From Ophiocordyceps camponoti-saundersi (nom. inval.) (taxonomy: Eukaryota > Ascomycota > Sordariomycetes > Hypocreales > Ophiocordycipitaceae): a DNA stretch of 64,000 nt. The translations under genes were made by a program, and so were the position numbers. Positions 22,126 to 33,686 of the stretch are shown piece by piece. Location of the stretch: NCBI GenBank assembly GCA_003339415.1, contig PDHQ01000007.1, forward strand, positions 186,001 to 250,000, read 5' to 3'. The number at the start of each line of letters is the position of its first letter. Positions within the stretch are counted from its first letter, which is position 1. The notes under the pieces are model-generated. The model did not search any database, was not told where the DNA came from, and saw only the letters and a list, made by a program, of their open reading frames with translations.

Positions 22126-24262
22126 ATGGATAAGGAAAAGCCTCTGACAGCAGCCCTTCTCATCGTCTCGACTACGGCGTCCAAGGACCCCTCGACAGAC
22201 GCTTCAGCAGATCTCCTCAAAAGGGTCTTCAAGGAAGATGGCGGCGTGCCGTGGGAAACCGTCGCTGAGGCCATTGTCCCGGATGATGTGCTTCGCATCC
22301 AGCATCAGGTCATAGCCTGGGCCGATGGTCCCAATCCGCCCCATCTCATCGTTACTACTGGTGGCACTGGCTTCGCTGTAGCCGATACCACCCCAGAGGT
22401 ACTTGAACTCACCTGCTTGGCTGTTACGAATACAATGCTAATCGTTTCTCGACAGGCCATTGATCCCTTGCTTCATAAAAAGGCTTCTGGCCTTGTTCAT
22501 GCCATGCTAGCCGCCTCACTTCTCGTGACGCCATGTAAGTCACGTCCTGTTCTGCCTGGAGAGATCGGCCCCGCTAAAGCAGAAGTGGCAAGTCGCCATG
22601 ATGTCTCGACCTATCGCGGGGGTGAGGAATAGATCCATCATTGTGACGTTACCGGGATCCCCAAAGGGTGCCAAGGAGAACCTGCAGTCCATCATCAAAC
22701 TGCTCCCTCATGCGTGTGTCCAGGCTGCCGGAGCTGACTCGAGGTCTCTTCACGCGGGCGGCATCAAAAAGCTCGAGGCTGATGCGGGCATCAGGGCAGC
22801 GGCGGAACAGCCGTCGAAGCAAAGCCCCCAGCATAATCACCATGGTCACAACCACCATCACCATGATCATGGACACGGACACGGAGAGCTTGTCAGGCAC
22901 ACCAAGCCGGACGTCAAGGGGCTGTCCAACAATCCGCAGTTGGGTCCTACGCGGCGACACCGGGAATCTCCCTACCCCATGCTGTCCGTTGATGATGCCC
23001 TCTCCGTCATCGACGAGCAGACGCCGGGTCCACAAATAGTCGAACAACGGGTTGATGAACAAATCATAGGCTCAGTTCTGGCCGAGACCGTCAAGGCCAG
23101 GGAGAATGTACCCGCTTTCAGGGCAAGTATCGTCGATGGATACGCCGTCGTCGTTCCCAAGGATGGAAACATGACAGGAGTCTTCCCCGTCACCGCCGTA
23201 TCGCACGCGGCACCCGGCGAGGTGAAGCCCCTCGAGGAAGGCCAAGTTGCGAGAATCACGACTGGCGCTCCCTTGCCGCCGGGCGCCACCTCTGTCATTA
23301 TGGTCGAGGACACGGTACTCAAGGTAGAAACAGAAGACGGCAAGGAGGAGAAAGACGTTGAGATGCAGGTCAAAGGCGTCAAGGAAGGCGAAAATGTCCG
23401 AGAAGTAGGCAGCGACGTCAAAGAGGGCTCCATTATCCTACAACAGGGCGAGCAGATATCCGGCGTCGGTGGCGAAATCGGTCTTCTCGCGGCCGTCGGC
23501 GTGACCGAGGTCAAGGTCTATCGACGTCCCGTTATCGGTATCTTGTCCACCGGAGACGAGATCGTCGAGTATGGCAAGCCCGGGCCGTTGAGACTAGGCG
23601 AAGTCCGTGACACGAACCGCATAACCCTCATCTCGGCCGCCAAGGAATGGGGTTTCAACGTCGTCGACCTCGGCATCGCGAAGGACAAGACCGGCACGCT
23701 GGAGGAGACGCTCCGGGGCGGCCTCAGACAGGCCGACGTCCTCGTCACCACCGGAGGCGTTTCCATGGGCGAGATGGACCTGTTGAAGCCGACCATCGAG
23801 CGCCTCCTCGGAGGCACCATCCACTTCGGCCGGGTGGCGATGAAGCCCGGCAAGCCGACGACATTCGCCACGATTCCCGTCAAGGACGACGCAGGCCAGC
23901 GCGTGTCAAAGGTCATCTTCTCCCTACCGGGGAACCCGGCCTCGGCACTGGTGACGTTCCACCTCTTCGTACTGCCCTCGTTGCACAAACAGTGCGGCAT
24001 CTCACCCGTCGGCCTACCCAAGGTGCCCGCCATCTTGGCCCACGACTTCGCCATGGATGTGCGACCGGAGTATCACCGCGCCGTCGTGTCCGTCGGACAG
24101 GACGGCCTGTTGACGGCCAGCAGCACGGGCGGGCAACGCAGCTCCAAAGTTGGCAGTCTCCGGTCTGCCAATGCCCTGGTTTGCATGCCTGCCGGAGACG
24201 GAAAGTTGAATAAGGGTGACAGGGTGGACGTGCTCCTGATGAGCGCCGTCATGGGCCACTGA
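22126..24262 (+). CDS. cnxE: Molybdenum cofactor biosynthesis protein, fused MogA-MoeA (gephyrin/CnxE type)
   Basis: Three exons, 22126-22398, 22456-22534 and 22593-24262, encode 673 residues. The N-terminal MogA-like domain shows LIVTTGGTGF and, after splicing, TTPEAIDPLLHKKASGLVHAM, FAMMSRPIAGVR and VTLPGSPKGAKENL. A linker with a strongly His-rich stretch (residues ~205-225) joins it to the MoeA domain, which has MLSVDDAL, VPAFRASIVDGYAV, GILSTGDEI, VTTGGVSMGE and LPGNPASALV. Role: adenylates molybdopterin and inserts molybdate to form Moco for nitrate reductase and other Mo enzymes. Intron 1 (57 bp) contains no stop and is a multiple of three, so reading through it would add 19 residues; TGCTAAT near its end and homology favour splicing. 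Confidence 0.95.
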
Positions 24263-24725
24263 GGATGGGATGGATCTATTCGTACTTTGCATGATTCACG
24301 ACTTTATGAGGGAAAAAAGGGGAAACTCCGGTCAGGTCTGGGGGGGAATGGGAAGAAGAGAAAAGAATAAACGATGCAGAAAGAGATGGATATGCTGGAC
24401 TCTCGAGGCAAAGGGGGGAAGGGTCTAAAAAGGCGATGAATTTTATAACTGCTCGACTCTAAGGCAGGGAATTAAAAAAAGGTGAAAAGACGATGACTTT
24501 GAAACTCTTTCTGTCTTCTGGCCACACTCTGTACATGTCAAGCTCTCAATAGGCTGGCTAGTAGTACAGGTAGAACAAAACAAACGTGTCTTCAGAATCC
24601 CCATGTCCGTAACGCCTTGCCGAGGCGGCAGTGCTGAAGCTCAACTTTACATACACGCACAACCTAGTATGAGTGGGTGTGTGTAGCAGTCGGTTCTTTA
24701 CGGTCTCGCATGCTTGGTTTCTGCT
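24263..24725. other. convergent 3' region cnxE/VMA16
   Basis: 463 bp between the two stop codons, with short A-runs and G-runs. It presumably holds both 3' UTRs and poly(A) sites. Confidence 0.55.
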
Positions 24726-25612
24726 CTACTGGCTCTTGCCGAAGGCATTTGCCTTGCCAGAGACGAGCAGGCCGACAATGAGACCAAAGAGACCCAAAAC
24801 AGAACTGAAAATCTCGATGACGAGAATCTTGACAAAACTAAACTCCCAACGTCAGCGTCATCGTCCCTGGAGAATCAGCGGGGGGCGAAGCAGCTCACAG
24901 CGAAGCGTCGGCGGCATCGGCCAGCGCAGCACCGCTACCGTTGATCCCCACAGCGACACCGCAGACGAGATTGCACAGGCCGACCGTAAGACCGGACCAG
25001 AAGAGCGCGAAGCCTGTATAGTACGAATTTGCGGAGAAGGCCTCGGGTCCGTCGACGAGTTCGACCTTGGAGGAGAAGACGATGGACATGATGACGCCGT
25101 AGATGGCTACCACCTCGCAAAAGATGATGGAGATGAGGTTCTTGGTTCGTATGCGCGGAGCCTTGACGCCTGCGCCGAGAATCGACGACCCGGTGATGAA
25201 GATGCCCCTGGAGGTGAACGCCGTCAGTAGGGGGAAGCGAGACCGGGATTTTTGAGGCCATCTGTTTACCAGGCGGCGCCAACGACAGACAGGCCGATGC
25301 AGAGGGCTATCCCCAGGTCGGCCCAGGCGTATGGAGAGACGGACTCGAGAAAAGCGCCGACATTGAAGGCCTCTCCGCTGCCGGTGAAGAGCGTATCTGT
25401 GATAGTTCAAGGGTTAGCCCTAGAGGATGGGAGATGACACAAGGCTGGAAAAGGGGAGACGTACAGGCGCCAGCAACGGCTAAGAAGGATCCGATGCCGC
25501 CTATTCCGTATTTGAGACTCATGGTCGCGGTGGCTGGCTCTTCGAAGGGTTCGCGAAAGCCTTCGGAAGAGGATGATGCTTGAGGTGATGGGGGTTTGGG
25601 GGAAGACCACAT
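24726..25612 (-). CDS. VMA16: V-type H+-ATPase proteolipid subunit c''
   Basis: Four exons, 25612-25465, 25396-25270, 25207-24899 and 24837-24726, encode 231 residues if the first ATG is used; the ATG at 25522 ([11 protein letters not shown]) would give 201, close to the family core, so the start is open. Splicing yields [32 protein letters not shown] and [15 protein letters not shown], all characteristic of Vma16. The essential proton-carrying Glu lies in [11 protein letters not shown]. Five hydrophobic helices are visible, more than the four of c or c'. Role: a rotor-ring subunit of the vacuolar proton pump. It is divergent from the TFIIA-gamma gene over 288 bp. Confidence 0.93.
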
Positions 25613-25900
25613 GATCAAGAGTCACGTGAGATTTGAGCCGGCCTTAGTCATCGCACACATGTATCTCCCTTCCCTCTCTCTCTTCTCTCTCTCTGTCTGA
25701 CTCTCCGCCTCTCTCTCCAACGTCAGGGCACCCCACCATACAGCTATGCAACTTACCCTTTCTTTGCAGACAAGAGGTGCCATCGACGACAAGAAGACAG
25801 ACAGGCCGACAGTCGAATATCAACGATAAATTCCCTCTACTTCTTCTCTTCGCGTGTGTGGCAGGCAAAGAGCGCCGCCGGGCTCTGAAGGGGGAAAAAG
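25613..25900. promoter_or_regulatory. shared divergent promoter region VMA16/TOA2
   Basis: 288 bp between start codons, with a CT/TC-rich tract at 25666-25715. No named element can be assigned. Confidence 0.45.
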
Positions 25901-26322
25901 ATGGCGACGGGGGCGCAGTCATTTTACGAGCTGTACCGTAGGAGCAGGTTCGTTCCCAGATCCTGGAGAAGGAGAAGCGAAGAAAAAAAAGAAGAAATAC
26001 TGACAAGAAATACTTGATGAATAGTATCGGCCTCGCATTGACGGACACCCTCGACGACCTCATCAGCGACGAACGCATCAACCCCCAGCTAGCGATGAAG
26101 ATCCTGGGAAACTTTGACCAGGCCATCACGGAAACGCTGCAGAAGAACGTCAAAAGCAGGCTACAGTTCAAGGGAAGTCTGGACACGTATCGGTTCTGCG
26201 ACGAGGTCTGGACGTTTCTCATCAAGAACGTGACGTTTAAAATGGATAATGGAAGCCAGTCGGTTCAGGCGGATAAGGTGAAGATTGTTAGTTGCAACGC
26301 CAAGAAGCCTGGCGAGGTTTGA
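25901..26322 (+). CDS. TOA2: Transcription initiation factor IIA gamma (small) subunit
   Basis: Two exons, 25901-25947 and 26025-26322, give 114 residues, the normal size. The 77-bp intron restores [20 protein letters not shown], the conserved N-terminal helix pair; the C-terminal beta-barrel half contains [17 protein letters not shown] and [15 protein letters not shown]. Role: binds TBP-TATA DNA with TFIIA alpha/beta to support RNA polymerase II initiation. The donor GTTCGT is a weak but GT-type site, and TACTGAC lies 24 bases before the acceptor. Confidence 0.93.
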
Positions 26323-27141
26323 ACCATTTTTTTCATTCTGCCTTGCTTTCCCGGACACGTTCGATCGTGGTTACGATGGGAAAGGGGAAACGAGGGGTTA
26401 TGGGGGGAAAGGAAGAAAAGAAGAACAGGGGTTTCAGCATGTCGGAGGATGAGATTCAACTGATGAAAGAAAAGGGACAAAAAAAGACGTGGTGCGGATG
26501 AGGTCTTCGTCTATTGGCGTTGTTACGGGCATCATCGGCTTAGGAGGTTTGCGTTTGGCGACGAGAAGAAAGGATCTACAGATTGCCGTCAAGATTGATG
26601 GCTACCTTTTTCTAGTATGTATCTACGGTAGGTAGGTACTAGATGATGGCCTTATCACTAATTTTTTTTCTCTCTCAATTCTCTTGGGTTGTGGTTCCGC
26701 GAAGACGCATAGTGACGGCATCGCGGCTCCATTCCGACCTGGGTAGCATTAGCAATGACATTCCTCGGTATAGACGGCTCACGTCACGTTCCTTGGCTTT
26801 TTTCCCCGCGTCCGCCCGCCCACTGCCCGCCCACCCGGGGGGGGGGGGGGGAGGGGAGCACGCCTAGGTAGGCTAGAGAGTGATCTCGGGGGCTAAGGGA
26901 GGGGAAGTTACAGGGGATATAGAGCCTGCAGCCCAACTAAAAGAAAAAAAAATACAACGCGGCGCCTTTAATGGATCGACGTATGTATCCGTTTCCCTCT
27001 CACTCCCCCCCCCCCGGAGCCCCCCCCAATCTATTCTCCCCCCCCCTTGGCCCTACCCTCCCTTGCCAACAAACAGTTATAAAAAAGGAAAGCAAAAAAA
27101 TCAATCACCAAAAAGGCAAACCATTAAAAAACACAGTCAGC
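26323..27141. other. intergenic, 0.8 kb, homopolymer-rich
   Basis: It contains a TAGGTAGGTA motif near 26628, a G-run of about 12 at 26838-26851, an AACTAAAAGAAAA stretch and C-runs at 27007-27045. No gene is supported. Confidence 0.55.
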
Positions 27142-27207
27142 ATGCTCCATCGACGACGCAAACCAACCAAAGATTCCTCTTCCACCTCCTCGCCCTCACA
27201 CGTCACC

Positions 27208-28119
27208 ATGACGACTGACGACGACCCTCACCCTCCCCCTCCTCGAGCATCATCGCCTGCGCCGCAGAGTCGTCGAGCGCAGTGGATTCTACTTGCCGTC
27301 GCGAGTGGGGGATGCGCTGCTTTCAACGGCGCTTTTGCGAAGTTGTATGTGAAGATGGCTTTGCTTTACTTACAGTCGCCTACCTCTATGCTTCTTTCCT
27401 CTTTTACCTCAGCTTCGGAACACTGATTGAGGGCATCTTGGTTTAAAAGGACTACTACGAGCCTTACCTCGAGTCTCGCTCAGAGTATATCTCGTTACTT
27501 GAAATTCGACGATGAAGCCAATAAGATAGTCGAGATCATCGTCCGCGCCGTACGTTCAGATGGTCAGCTCATCGAGCATACACTTCCCTCGGGCTAACTT
27601 AACCCCATTAAAGTCCTTCTTCGCTCTAAACCTCATCTTCAACGCCATCGTGAGAGAAACCAAATCCCCAGTCTCCCCTTAGACAACCTGCCTAGCTAAT
27701 CAACTGGCTACTCACCTAAAAAAAAGATGTGGACGCTCTTCACCGCCGCCCTCGCCCGCGGCTCATCAACAACCCAAGTCTCCATCCTCAACACGTCTAC
27801 AAACTTCGTCCTCACCGCCCTCCTCGGCCTCGTCATCTTCTCAGAGGCCTTGCCTCCACTGTGGTGGGCCGGCGCAGCTCTTCTAGTCGTCGGGAATGTC
27901 GTCGTCGGCTCGAGGGATGAGCACACACCCGACGACGACCCTGATCATCACCCTGCCGTGGCCGCCGACCCTGCGAATCCATCGAAAGCAGATGCCGATG
28001 AGAGAAAGCCTTTGTTATCCGGCACCGCTCGACGGGAAGCCGTTCTCGGAGGTCCCGTCCAAGTTAACGACGACCAGGTCCGTGACCCGGGCCAATCACC
28101 GAGCGACCCCGTTAGATAG
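27208..28119 (+). CDS. TMEM42/EamA-like small multi-pass membrane protein
   Basis: Four exons, 27208-27344, 27450-27549, 27614-27649 and 27727-28119, encode 221 residues; an in-frame ATG at 27142 would add 22. The spliced protein has four hydrophobic spans: WILLAVASGGCAAFNGAFAK, FFALNLIFNAIMWTLFTAAL, NFVLTALLGLVIF and WWAGAALLVVGNVVV, with a charged loop (LKFDDEANKIVEIIVRA) between TM1 and TM2 and a hydrophilic acidic tail. The arrangement matches one half of a drug/metabolite-transporter fold, as in TMEM42. Exon 3 is only 36 bp. The substrate is unknown. Exon 2 boundaries rest on phase (TT then G completing Leu) and on conservation of the FAKLTTTSL junction as I recall it. It converges on the CLC gene with 137 bp between stops. 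Confidence 0.75.
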
Positions 28120-28256
28120 TATGTACAACACGTCATGACCACCGCATGCTCTCAGAGGTCGGGCCTTATCGTGAGACATGGCTACAGATTTTATCCTCCA
28201 CGCAAACGCCATGCTTGCGTCTAGATCTCTACTCCTCCTCGTTCTTCCCCCGTCCG

Positions 28257-31100
28257 TCAGTCTTGCCGCCGCATCTCCAGCTCCAAGCCCTCGTCGGTCG
28301 ACTCCTCGTCGCCGTCCAGGATCGAGCCGCCTCTGCTCCAGTCCGAAGAGCCTTGATCGGGCCGGCCGCCGAGCCGTACCCTTCCCCCCGATACGCTCAA
28401 GATGCGGTCCGATACCCATCGACCCGCTAGGCGCAGGACCGCCCACAGCTGCGCCTGGCTCTCGAGGATGCGCGGATCGTCCTTGAGGTTCTCTGATGCC
28501 TCGACCTTGAACTGGTACTTGAGACAGTCCTTGACCGTCACCAGGCCCGCCAGTTTGCCGTGGTACTCGATGAGGATTACGCGCGGCCCGATTTTGCGGA
28601 ACAGTTCCATGACCGTCTCGAGCGGCAGCCTCGGGTGTACCCTGACCGGTGTCGTGTCGACGTAGCCGCTCAAGTCGAGTGGCGCCTCCGTCGTCCTCCG
28701 CTGCCGATTCAGCCCCGAAGGCGGCGCGAAGACGCAGCCAACGTTTGGGTCCTCCACGGCTCGCTCGCGCCGTATGCGGTCGATGCCGTACTGCAGCTCA
28801 GGCCGGCCGATGTATCCGGCCAGCATCTTGGACTTGTTGTCTTCGACGATGGGGAAGCCCTGGTATTTGTCCTCCGACAAGAGCTGCTCGACTTGGGCGA
28901 CGCTCAGGCCGTCGATGGGCAGCGACACGACCGAGTTTCTCATCACCTGCGACACGGGGACGCCGAAATTGTGTTCCTCCTTGTTGTCGAGGTAGGGGAA
29001 GCCGCTGAACCAGATCATGCGGTCGGCGATGCCACCCTTACCGAACCAGTTGCTCACGGCCTTTGTGACGCCGACAACGATCATGGTCGGCAGGATGTAC
29101 GTCAGCGCGCCCGTGAGCTCGAACATGATGACGACGACAGACACGGTAATGTGCATGATGCCGCTCAGCGCCGCCGCCGCGCCCAAGAACGCATACGTAC
29201 CCGGCGTTATGCAGGGCTCGTCGGGCTTGCAGGCGGAGAAGAAGATGCCGGTCGGGTTCGCCTCGTGCAGCGCCTGGACGATGATGCCGACGGTCCGGCC
29301 AAACGAGGCACCGATGGCCATGGACGGCACGAAGATGCCAGCCGGCACCTTGCAGCCGTACGAGATGATGACAAGGAAGACCCTTAGAATGGTGGCCAAG
29401 GCGAGCGACGCCACGTTGATCGCCCGTCGGTCCGTCTCGCAGAGGCCGTGATGGTCCTCGGCGCCCTCGCATTCGAGAAAGAGCTGCTCCATGCTCTCCG
29501 TCATGTCGATGCGCAGGATGGCGTTGGGGTAGGCTATGACGGCGGTGGCGGCCGCCAGCAGCGTCGCCTCGAGGACGGCATACTTTGTAAGATATTTCTT
29601 GCGAAAGGCCTGGGCGCGCAAGTTCCACTTGATGACCAGGGCGCCGTAGAGGCCGCCGAAGACGCCGATGAGGACGTAGAAGAAGACCTCGAAGAAGTGC
29701 CAGTCCCGGTCGTAGCGTACCTGGAACATGACGAGCTGGCCGGTGCGGAAGGGGTTCATGGCCGCCAAGACGGCGGTGGCGACGAGGGCGCAGAAGTAGC
29801 TTCGCCACATGGTCTTGAGCGGGAAGTAATTGGACATTTCCTCGAGGGAGAAGAGCACGCCGCCGATGGGGCTACCGAAGGCGACGGCTACACCGGCGGC
29901 GGCGCAGGCGCTGAGGATCTCTCTCGTCTTGGAAGCGTTGCGGCGATACTTTGTGAAGAGGCGGGAGACGACGTTGCCGGTGCAGACGGCGTAGTGGACG
30001 CTGGGCCCTTCCTTGCCGACCGAGAGGCCGGAGGCGATGGCCAGCGGCAGGCAGACGGACTTGATGAGCAGGGTGCGGAGGCCGAGGAATCCCTTCATGA
30101 CAAAGCCGGCGATGATGCATTTTATCTCGGAGATGCCGGAGCCGGCGGCGTAGGGGGCGAAGGACTTGACCAGGATGGCCGAGACGAAGGCGAAGAGTGT
30201 CTAAGATCTCTGTCACTTACTCTCTCCACAGTTCTTGTCGGTCAGTCCGAGGGGTAGGGGGAATAAGAGTAGGAAGAGGAAAAGGGGGGGTCCCGAGGGG
30301 GGGTTTCCGGGGGTGTCCAACGTACGGCAAAGGCTATATATAGCAAGTAATTGAGAGGTTCGAAGCCAGTCCAACGATGCCAATGCGAACAAGCTATGGC
30401 AGCCATATCATCAGCAACACGGTTCCGTTTCCCAAAGAGAAGCATGATCTCAAAAGCAGCATACCAGTTTCCTCACCCCAACAGCAAAAGCTCTGATTGA
30501 GGTAAAACGCTGTAGAGCAATAGCCCAACTTGATATCAGAAAGCCACTCGGTAATGATATTCAAGAAAGCGGCGTTGAGACCAATGGCCACGCCGATGAT
30601 GGTGACGACGATCCATCCCTGAGCGGCATCGTACGAAGCCCATAGTCGATAACGCCATCCGGAACGACCTCGTACGTAGAGGCCCGCAGCTCTTTTCCTT
30701 CGGAATTTTCTTCGCGATTGTTCTCGCGCTGCGTCTTGGACCCAGTCTATAGGAAACTTTGTCAGTCTTTTAAGAGGTAGAGAGAAGAGAAGATGGAGTT
30801 TTTTTCCCCGCCCATACCGATGGTAGAAAAGTCCTAATATCCATTTATTCCCCCATCAGCAACTTCGCAAACCAAGGCACTGCGGGGAGAAAGGTAGAGA
30901 AAAGAAGGCGGGGAAAACAAAGGGGTGGACGATACCTCGTAGCGCTTAATCTCGGAAATGGCCTCGTCGTGACCGGCACCGGGTTCCAAGACGGCACCGC
31001 CTGTCTCACCGGCTTCTGCGTCCGCGCCGTGAAGCAGACGGGAGCTTATCGACTCACGACGATTGCGACTAAAGGAGGAGGACGTAGATGGGTGATTCAT
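28257..31100 (-). CDS. CLC-family chloride transporter with C-terminal CBS pair
   Basis: Five exons, 31100-30936, 30833-30818, 30746-30465, 30393-30326 and 30200-28257, encode 824 residues. Exon 2 is a 16-base microexon that builds DFSTIDWVQDAARE. Ten or more hydrophobic helices follow. Filter motifs are GSGISEIKC, GKEGPSVH with the gating Glu, and PAGIFVPSMAIGASFGR. The proton-side Glu is present in FSLEEMSNYF, so Cl-/H+ exchange is likely rather than passive channel flow. Two CBS domains end the protein (from VSQVMRNSVVSL and VDTTPVRVHPRL). LGYCSTAFYLNQSFCCWGEE before the core is shared with Gef1/ClC-3-like proteins of endosomes and vacuoles, which suggests an acidified-organelle location (inference). 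Confidence 0.93.
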
Positions 31101-31625
31101 AACGTCGTTTTGCTGCCCATTCTTGTGCGTGTCCCGCGGGGGAGGGAGGGCCGGGGGGAGGGGATTGAAGAGGCGCGCGCTTTGAGGCGGCTTGGATCAA
31201 TCGATTGACGATGGTGGTGGTGGTGGTGGTGGTGGTGATCTGTTGTGCGTGTGTCTGGTGTGTGCTGTCTGCATGTGTGGTGTGGCTTGCACTTCGATAA
31301 GGATAAGGGGGTAGATGCTGCTCTGCTAAGGGATTACATGACTACCACGCGGCGTCTATACGTGGGGCATAGGTCTAGAGCTATCAGACGCACTAACGGG
31401 TTCGGGAAGCCGGCATAACACGCGTCCATCGCGTCTCGGCACTTAAGTTGGTTTTCCAACGTCACTTTCTTTTACTGCATCTTTCTCCCCCTCTGTTACA
31501 GCTTCCTCTCTTCTTTAAACACACCTACGTACACTACGATCCTCACGATAGATTCATCCCCTCCACGGACTCGTCCACCCAAGAAATACCACCACCAGTC
31601 CAACACCGCCTCAACAACTCCCACC
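31101..31625. promoter_or_regulatory. divergent promoter region CLC / histone-fold gene
   Basis: 525 bp between start codons. A GGT repeat of about nine units lies at 31213-31237. No other structure is clear. Confidence 0.45.
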
Positions 31626-32432
31626 ATGCCCTACAACACAACCGCCATCCCACCACGAAAAGAGCCAACAGGCCAAACCCAACTCCCATGTGAGAGAAAA
31701 AAACCCACAGGCCAGCCATCATCAAATTTCCCTCTCCTCCTCTTCTAACACACATCGCAGTATCGCGCGTCAAGAAAATCATCAGCCAAGACCCAGACAT
31801 AGCAATCTGCTCCAACAACGCCTCCTTCATCATAACCTGCGCCGCCGTTCGCATATCCCCCCCCCTCTCCGTTCCCATACGTTCTTTCTCCTCATCGCTT
31901 ACCCAACATTCCCTGTCCTATAGGAAATGTTCATCCAACATCTAGCAGACGCAGCCCACACCCAAGTAAAACTCGAACGAAAGCCACGGCGAAACGTCCA
32001 ATACAAGGACATCGGTACGCGCCTTCTTTTCTTCCCTCCATTATACATACGTCTTTCTAACCGTCTTATCGTTCTTACTCTTTTCCTTCTATTCCTTTTT
32101 CAGCAAACGCCGTTTCCAACCAAGACAACCTCGAGTTTCTCCAAGACATCATCCCAAAGACGATCCCATACGGAAAGGTCAAGACGTCGGCCAAGGAAAC
32201 CCAGGCCCGCCTTCGAGGCGACAAGTCGACCGATAAGTCCAAGTCCAAGGTCGCCCCCATAACGAACGGCACCGGCGGGGGTGGCGCCGTCATCGTCAAC
32301 GGGGACGATGGCGCTTTCGCCGTTCGTCGGAGAAGCGACGACGATAGATCCGTCGATGCGAGCGAGCAGATGGAACACGAGACCGCCCGGCTATTACCTT
32401 TTCACGATGGAGATGTGCCCATGTCGGGTTGA
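31626..32432 (+). CDS. Histone-fold protein, Dpb3/CHRAC15-like (DNA polymerase epsilon or chromatin-remodelling subunit)
   Basis: Four exons, 31626-31689, 31761-31846, 31924-32014 and 32104-32432, encode 189 residues. Splicing assembles an NF-YC/H2A-type histone fold: LSRVKKIISQDPDIAICSNN, ASFIITCAAEMFIQHLADAA, then LERKPRRNVQYKDIANAVSN and NLEFLQDIIPKTIPYGKVK. The C-terminal ~75 residues are charged and low-complexity. Such proteins pair with a Dpb4-type partner in Pol epsilon or in ISWI/CHRAC remodelers; sequence alone does not decide between the two. Introns are 71, 77 and 89 bp; the second has the weak donor GTTCGC. Confidence 0.85.
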
Positions 32433-32629
32433 GAGCTCCTCTAGGATGGCCAGCTGTGGGGAATGTAGTTCATTATGGGCGTGGCTATTTCGCATTGCCG
32501 TTGGCCCCTTTATCGTCTCGCCCGAACAGGTGACCAGGACGAAGTCTCGGCCCCAAACATGCGTCTGCCTCATACCTTACAATGCAAATCTCGTCTAGTC
32601 CACTGACGATATATCCCAACTTCTTATCC
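32433..32629. other. convergent 3' region between histone-fold gene and U2A'
   Basis: 197 bp between stop codons with no visible gene. Confidence 0.5.
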
Positions 32630-33686
32630 TCACTCCTCCATGGCGTCCTGGATCCCCGACGGCAGCCGTCCCTCATGCAGCTCCTTCTCCAGCTCGATAA
32701 TCTCCTTCAAGCTCGTAGTCTGCTTGATCCTCTCCTGCAGTCGCTTCTTCTCCTCCTCTGTGAGCATCATACGCGACAGTGTAGATGTCCTTGACGAGCC
32801 CTTGGCCGACATCTCAAGCGGCGTCGTCTTCCGGGCCAGGATCTGCTCCGTTGTATCAGCAAACGACACCATGCAGAGAATGGAAAAGAATAAAATCTTG
32901 ACCTCAGTAGTCAGGGCCGTCGGCTTTGCGGCCGTGCCAAAGAGCTCCAAGCTCCTGTTCCTCTCCGCCTGCTTGACCTTTGCGTAGTCGAGGAAGCGTA
33001 GATCCTGGCACTGCCACAAGACCCAATAACGATAATGCTATGACAGTCAAATGTTAATACGTCTTTCCACATGGCGGTTCGCTTGTTCGAGGGACAGGGG
33101 TAACATGCCTCCTTCTTCGCCACGGGATTGTCGACCAGTACAAGGTGCGTCAAGCGCGTAAAACTAGCCAACGCGTCGAGGTCGGCCAATTCCGACAGGC
33201 TGTTGCTCGTCAACACCAGGTTTGTGAGGTTCGGTAGCGACCGCGCCAGGTCGGGCTGGATGCTCGCCACGCGATTTCGCGCAACAAGCAGCGTCGTCAT
33301 CCGGGGTGAGAGCGGAAAATTGCCAAGAACCTGGATGTCATTATCCGTGAAGTCGATGGCATCGTGAGGCTGTGTTTTTTTTTCCCACAGGCTTGTGTCA
33401 GCAAAACTTTCGTTCCCCCATCTTCGCATCTGTAGAAGAGGAAAAATACGTACCCCTGCAACAGCCAAATTCTCAATCGTCGGTATCCGCTGTCCTATAG
33501 AGGCGCAAGGGCATCGAGAAGCGCTCGCATCAACCAAATTCCTTAACTTTTTCGAAGCCGTAGAATCTGCGTCTCTTGGAGGAGAGGAGAGAGCTGGTTA
33601 AACCCACCTCGGAGATCCAGCTCGCGTTCCTTCAGCGGGTTGAGGTACGACAGCGAGTTCTGTATGAGGTCCGCCGTGAGCCGCAT
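32630..33686 (-). CDS. LEA1: U2 small nuclear ribonucleoprotein A' (leucine-rich repeat)
   Basis: Four exons, 33686-33608, 33494-33454, 33369-33109 and 33037-32630, encode 262 residues. The start MRLTADLIQNSLSYLNPLKE, then ELDLRGQRIPTIENLAVAG, PHDAIDFTDNDIQVLGNFP and repeated LRR units (LTNLVLTSNSLSELADLDAL) are diagnostic of U2A'. The LRR cap reads HLVLVDNPVAKKEHYRYWVL, followed by RFLDYAKVKQAER and a charged C-terminal helix. Role: binds U2B'' and U2 snRNA stem-loop IV in the spliceosome. Intron 3 (33038-33108) lacks a usable GT donor in phase; the model uses GAG then GCATGT, a GC-AG intron. Exon 2 is 41 bp. Confidence 0.93.

Noticed and set aside
28900..30200. GSGIS instead of GSGIP in the CLC filter as novelty
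   Set aside because: Known fungal CLC proteins such as Gef1 also carry a Ser-type variant, so I do not count it as unusual.
28560..30257. Long plus-strand ORFs opposite the CLC gene
   Set aside because: They are antisense shadows of high-GC coding DNA.
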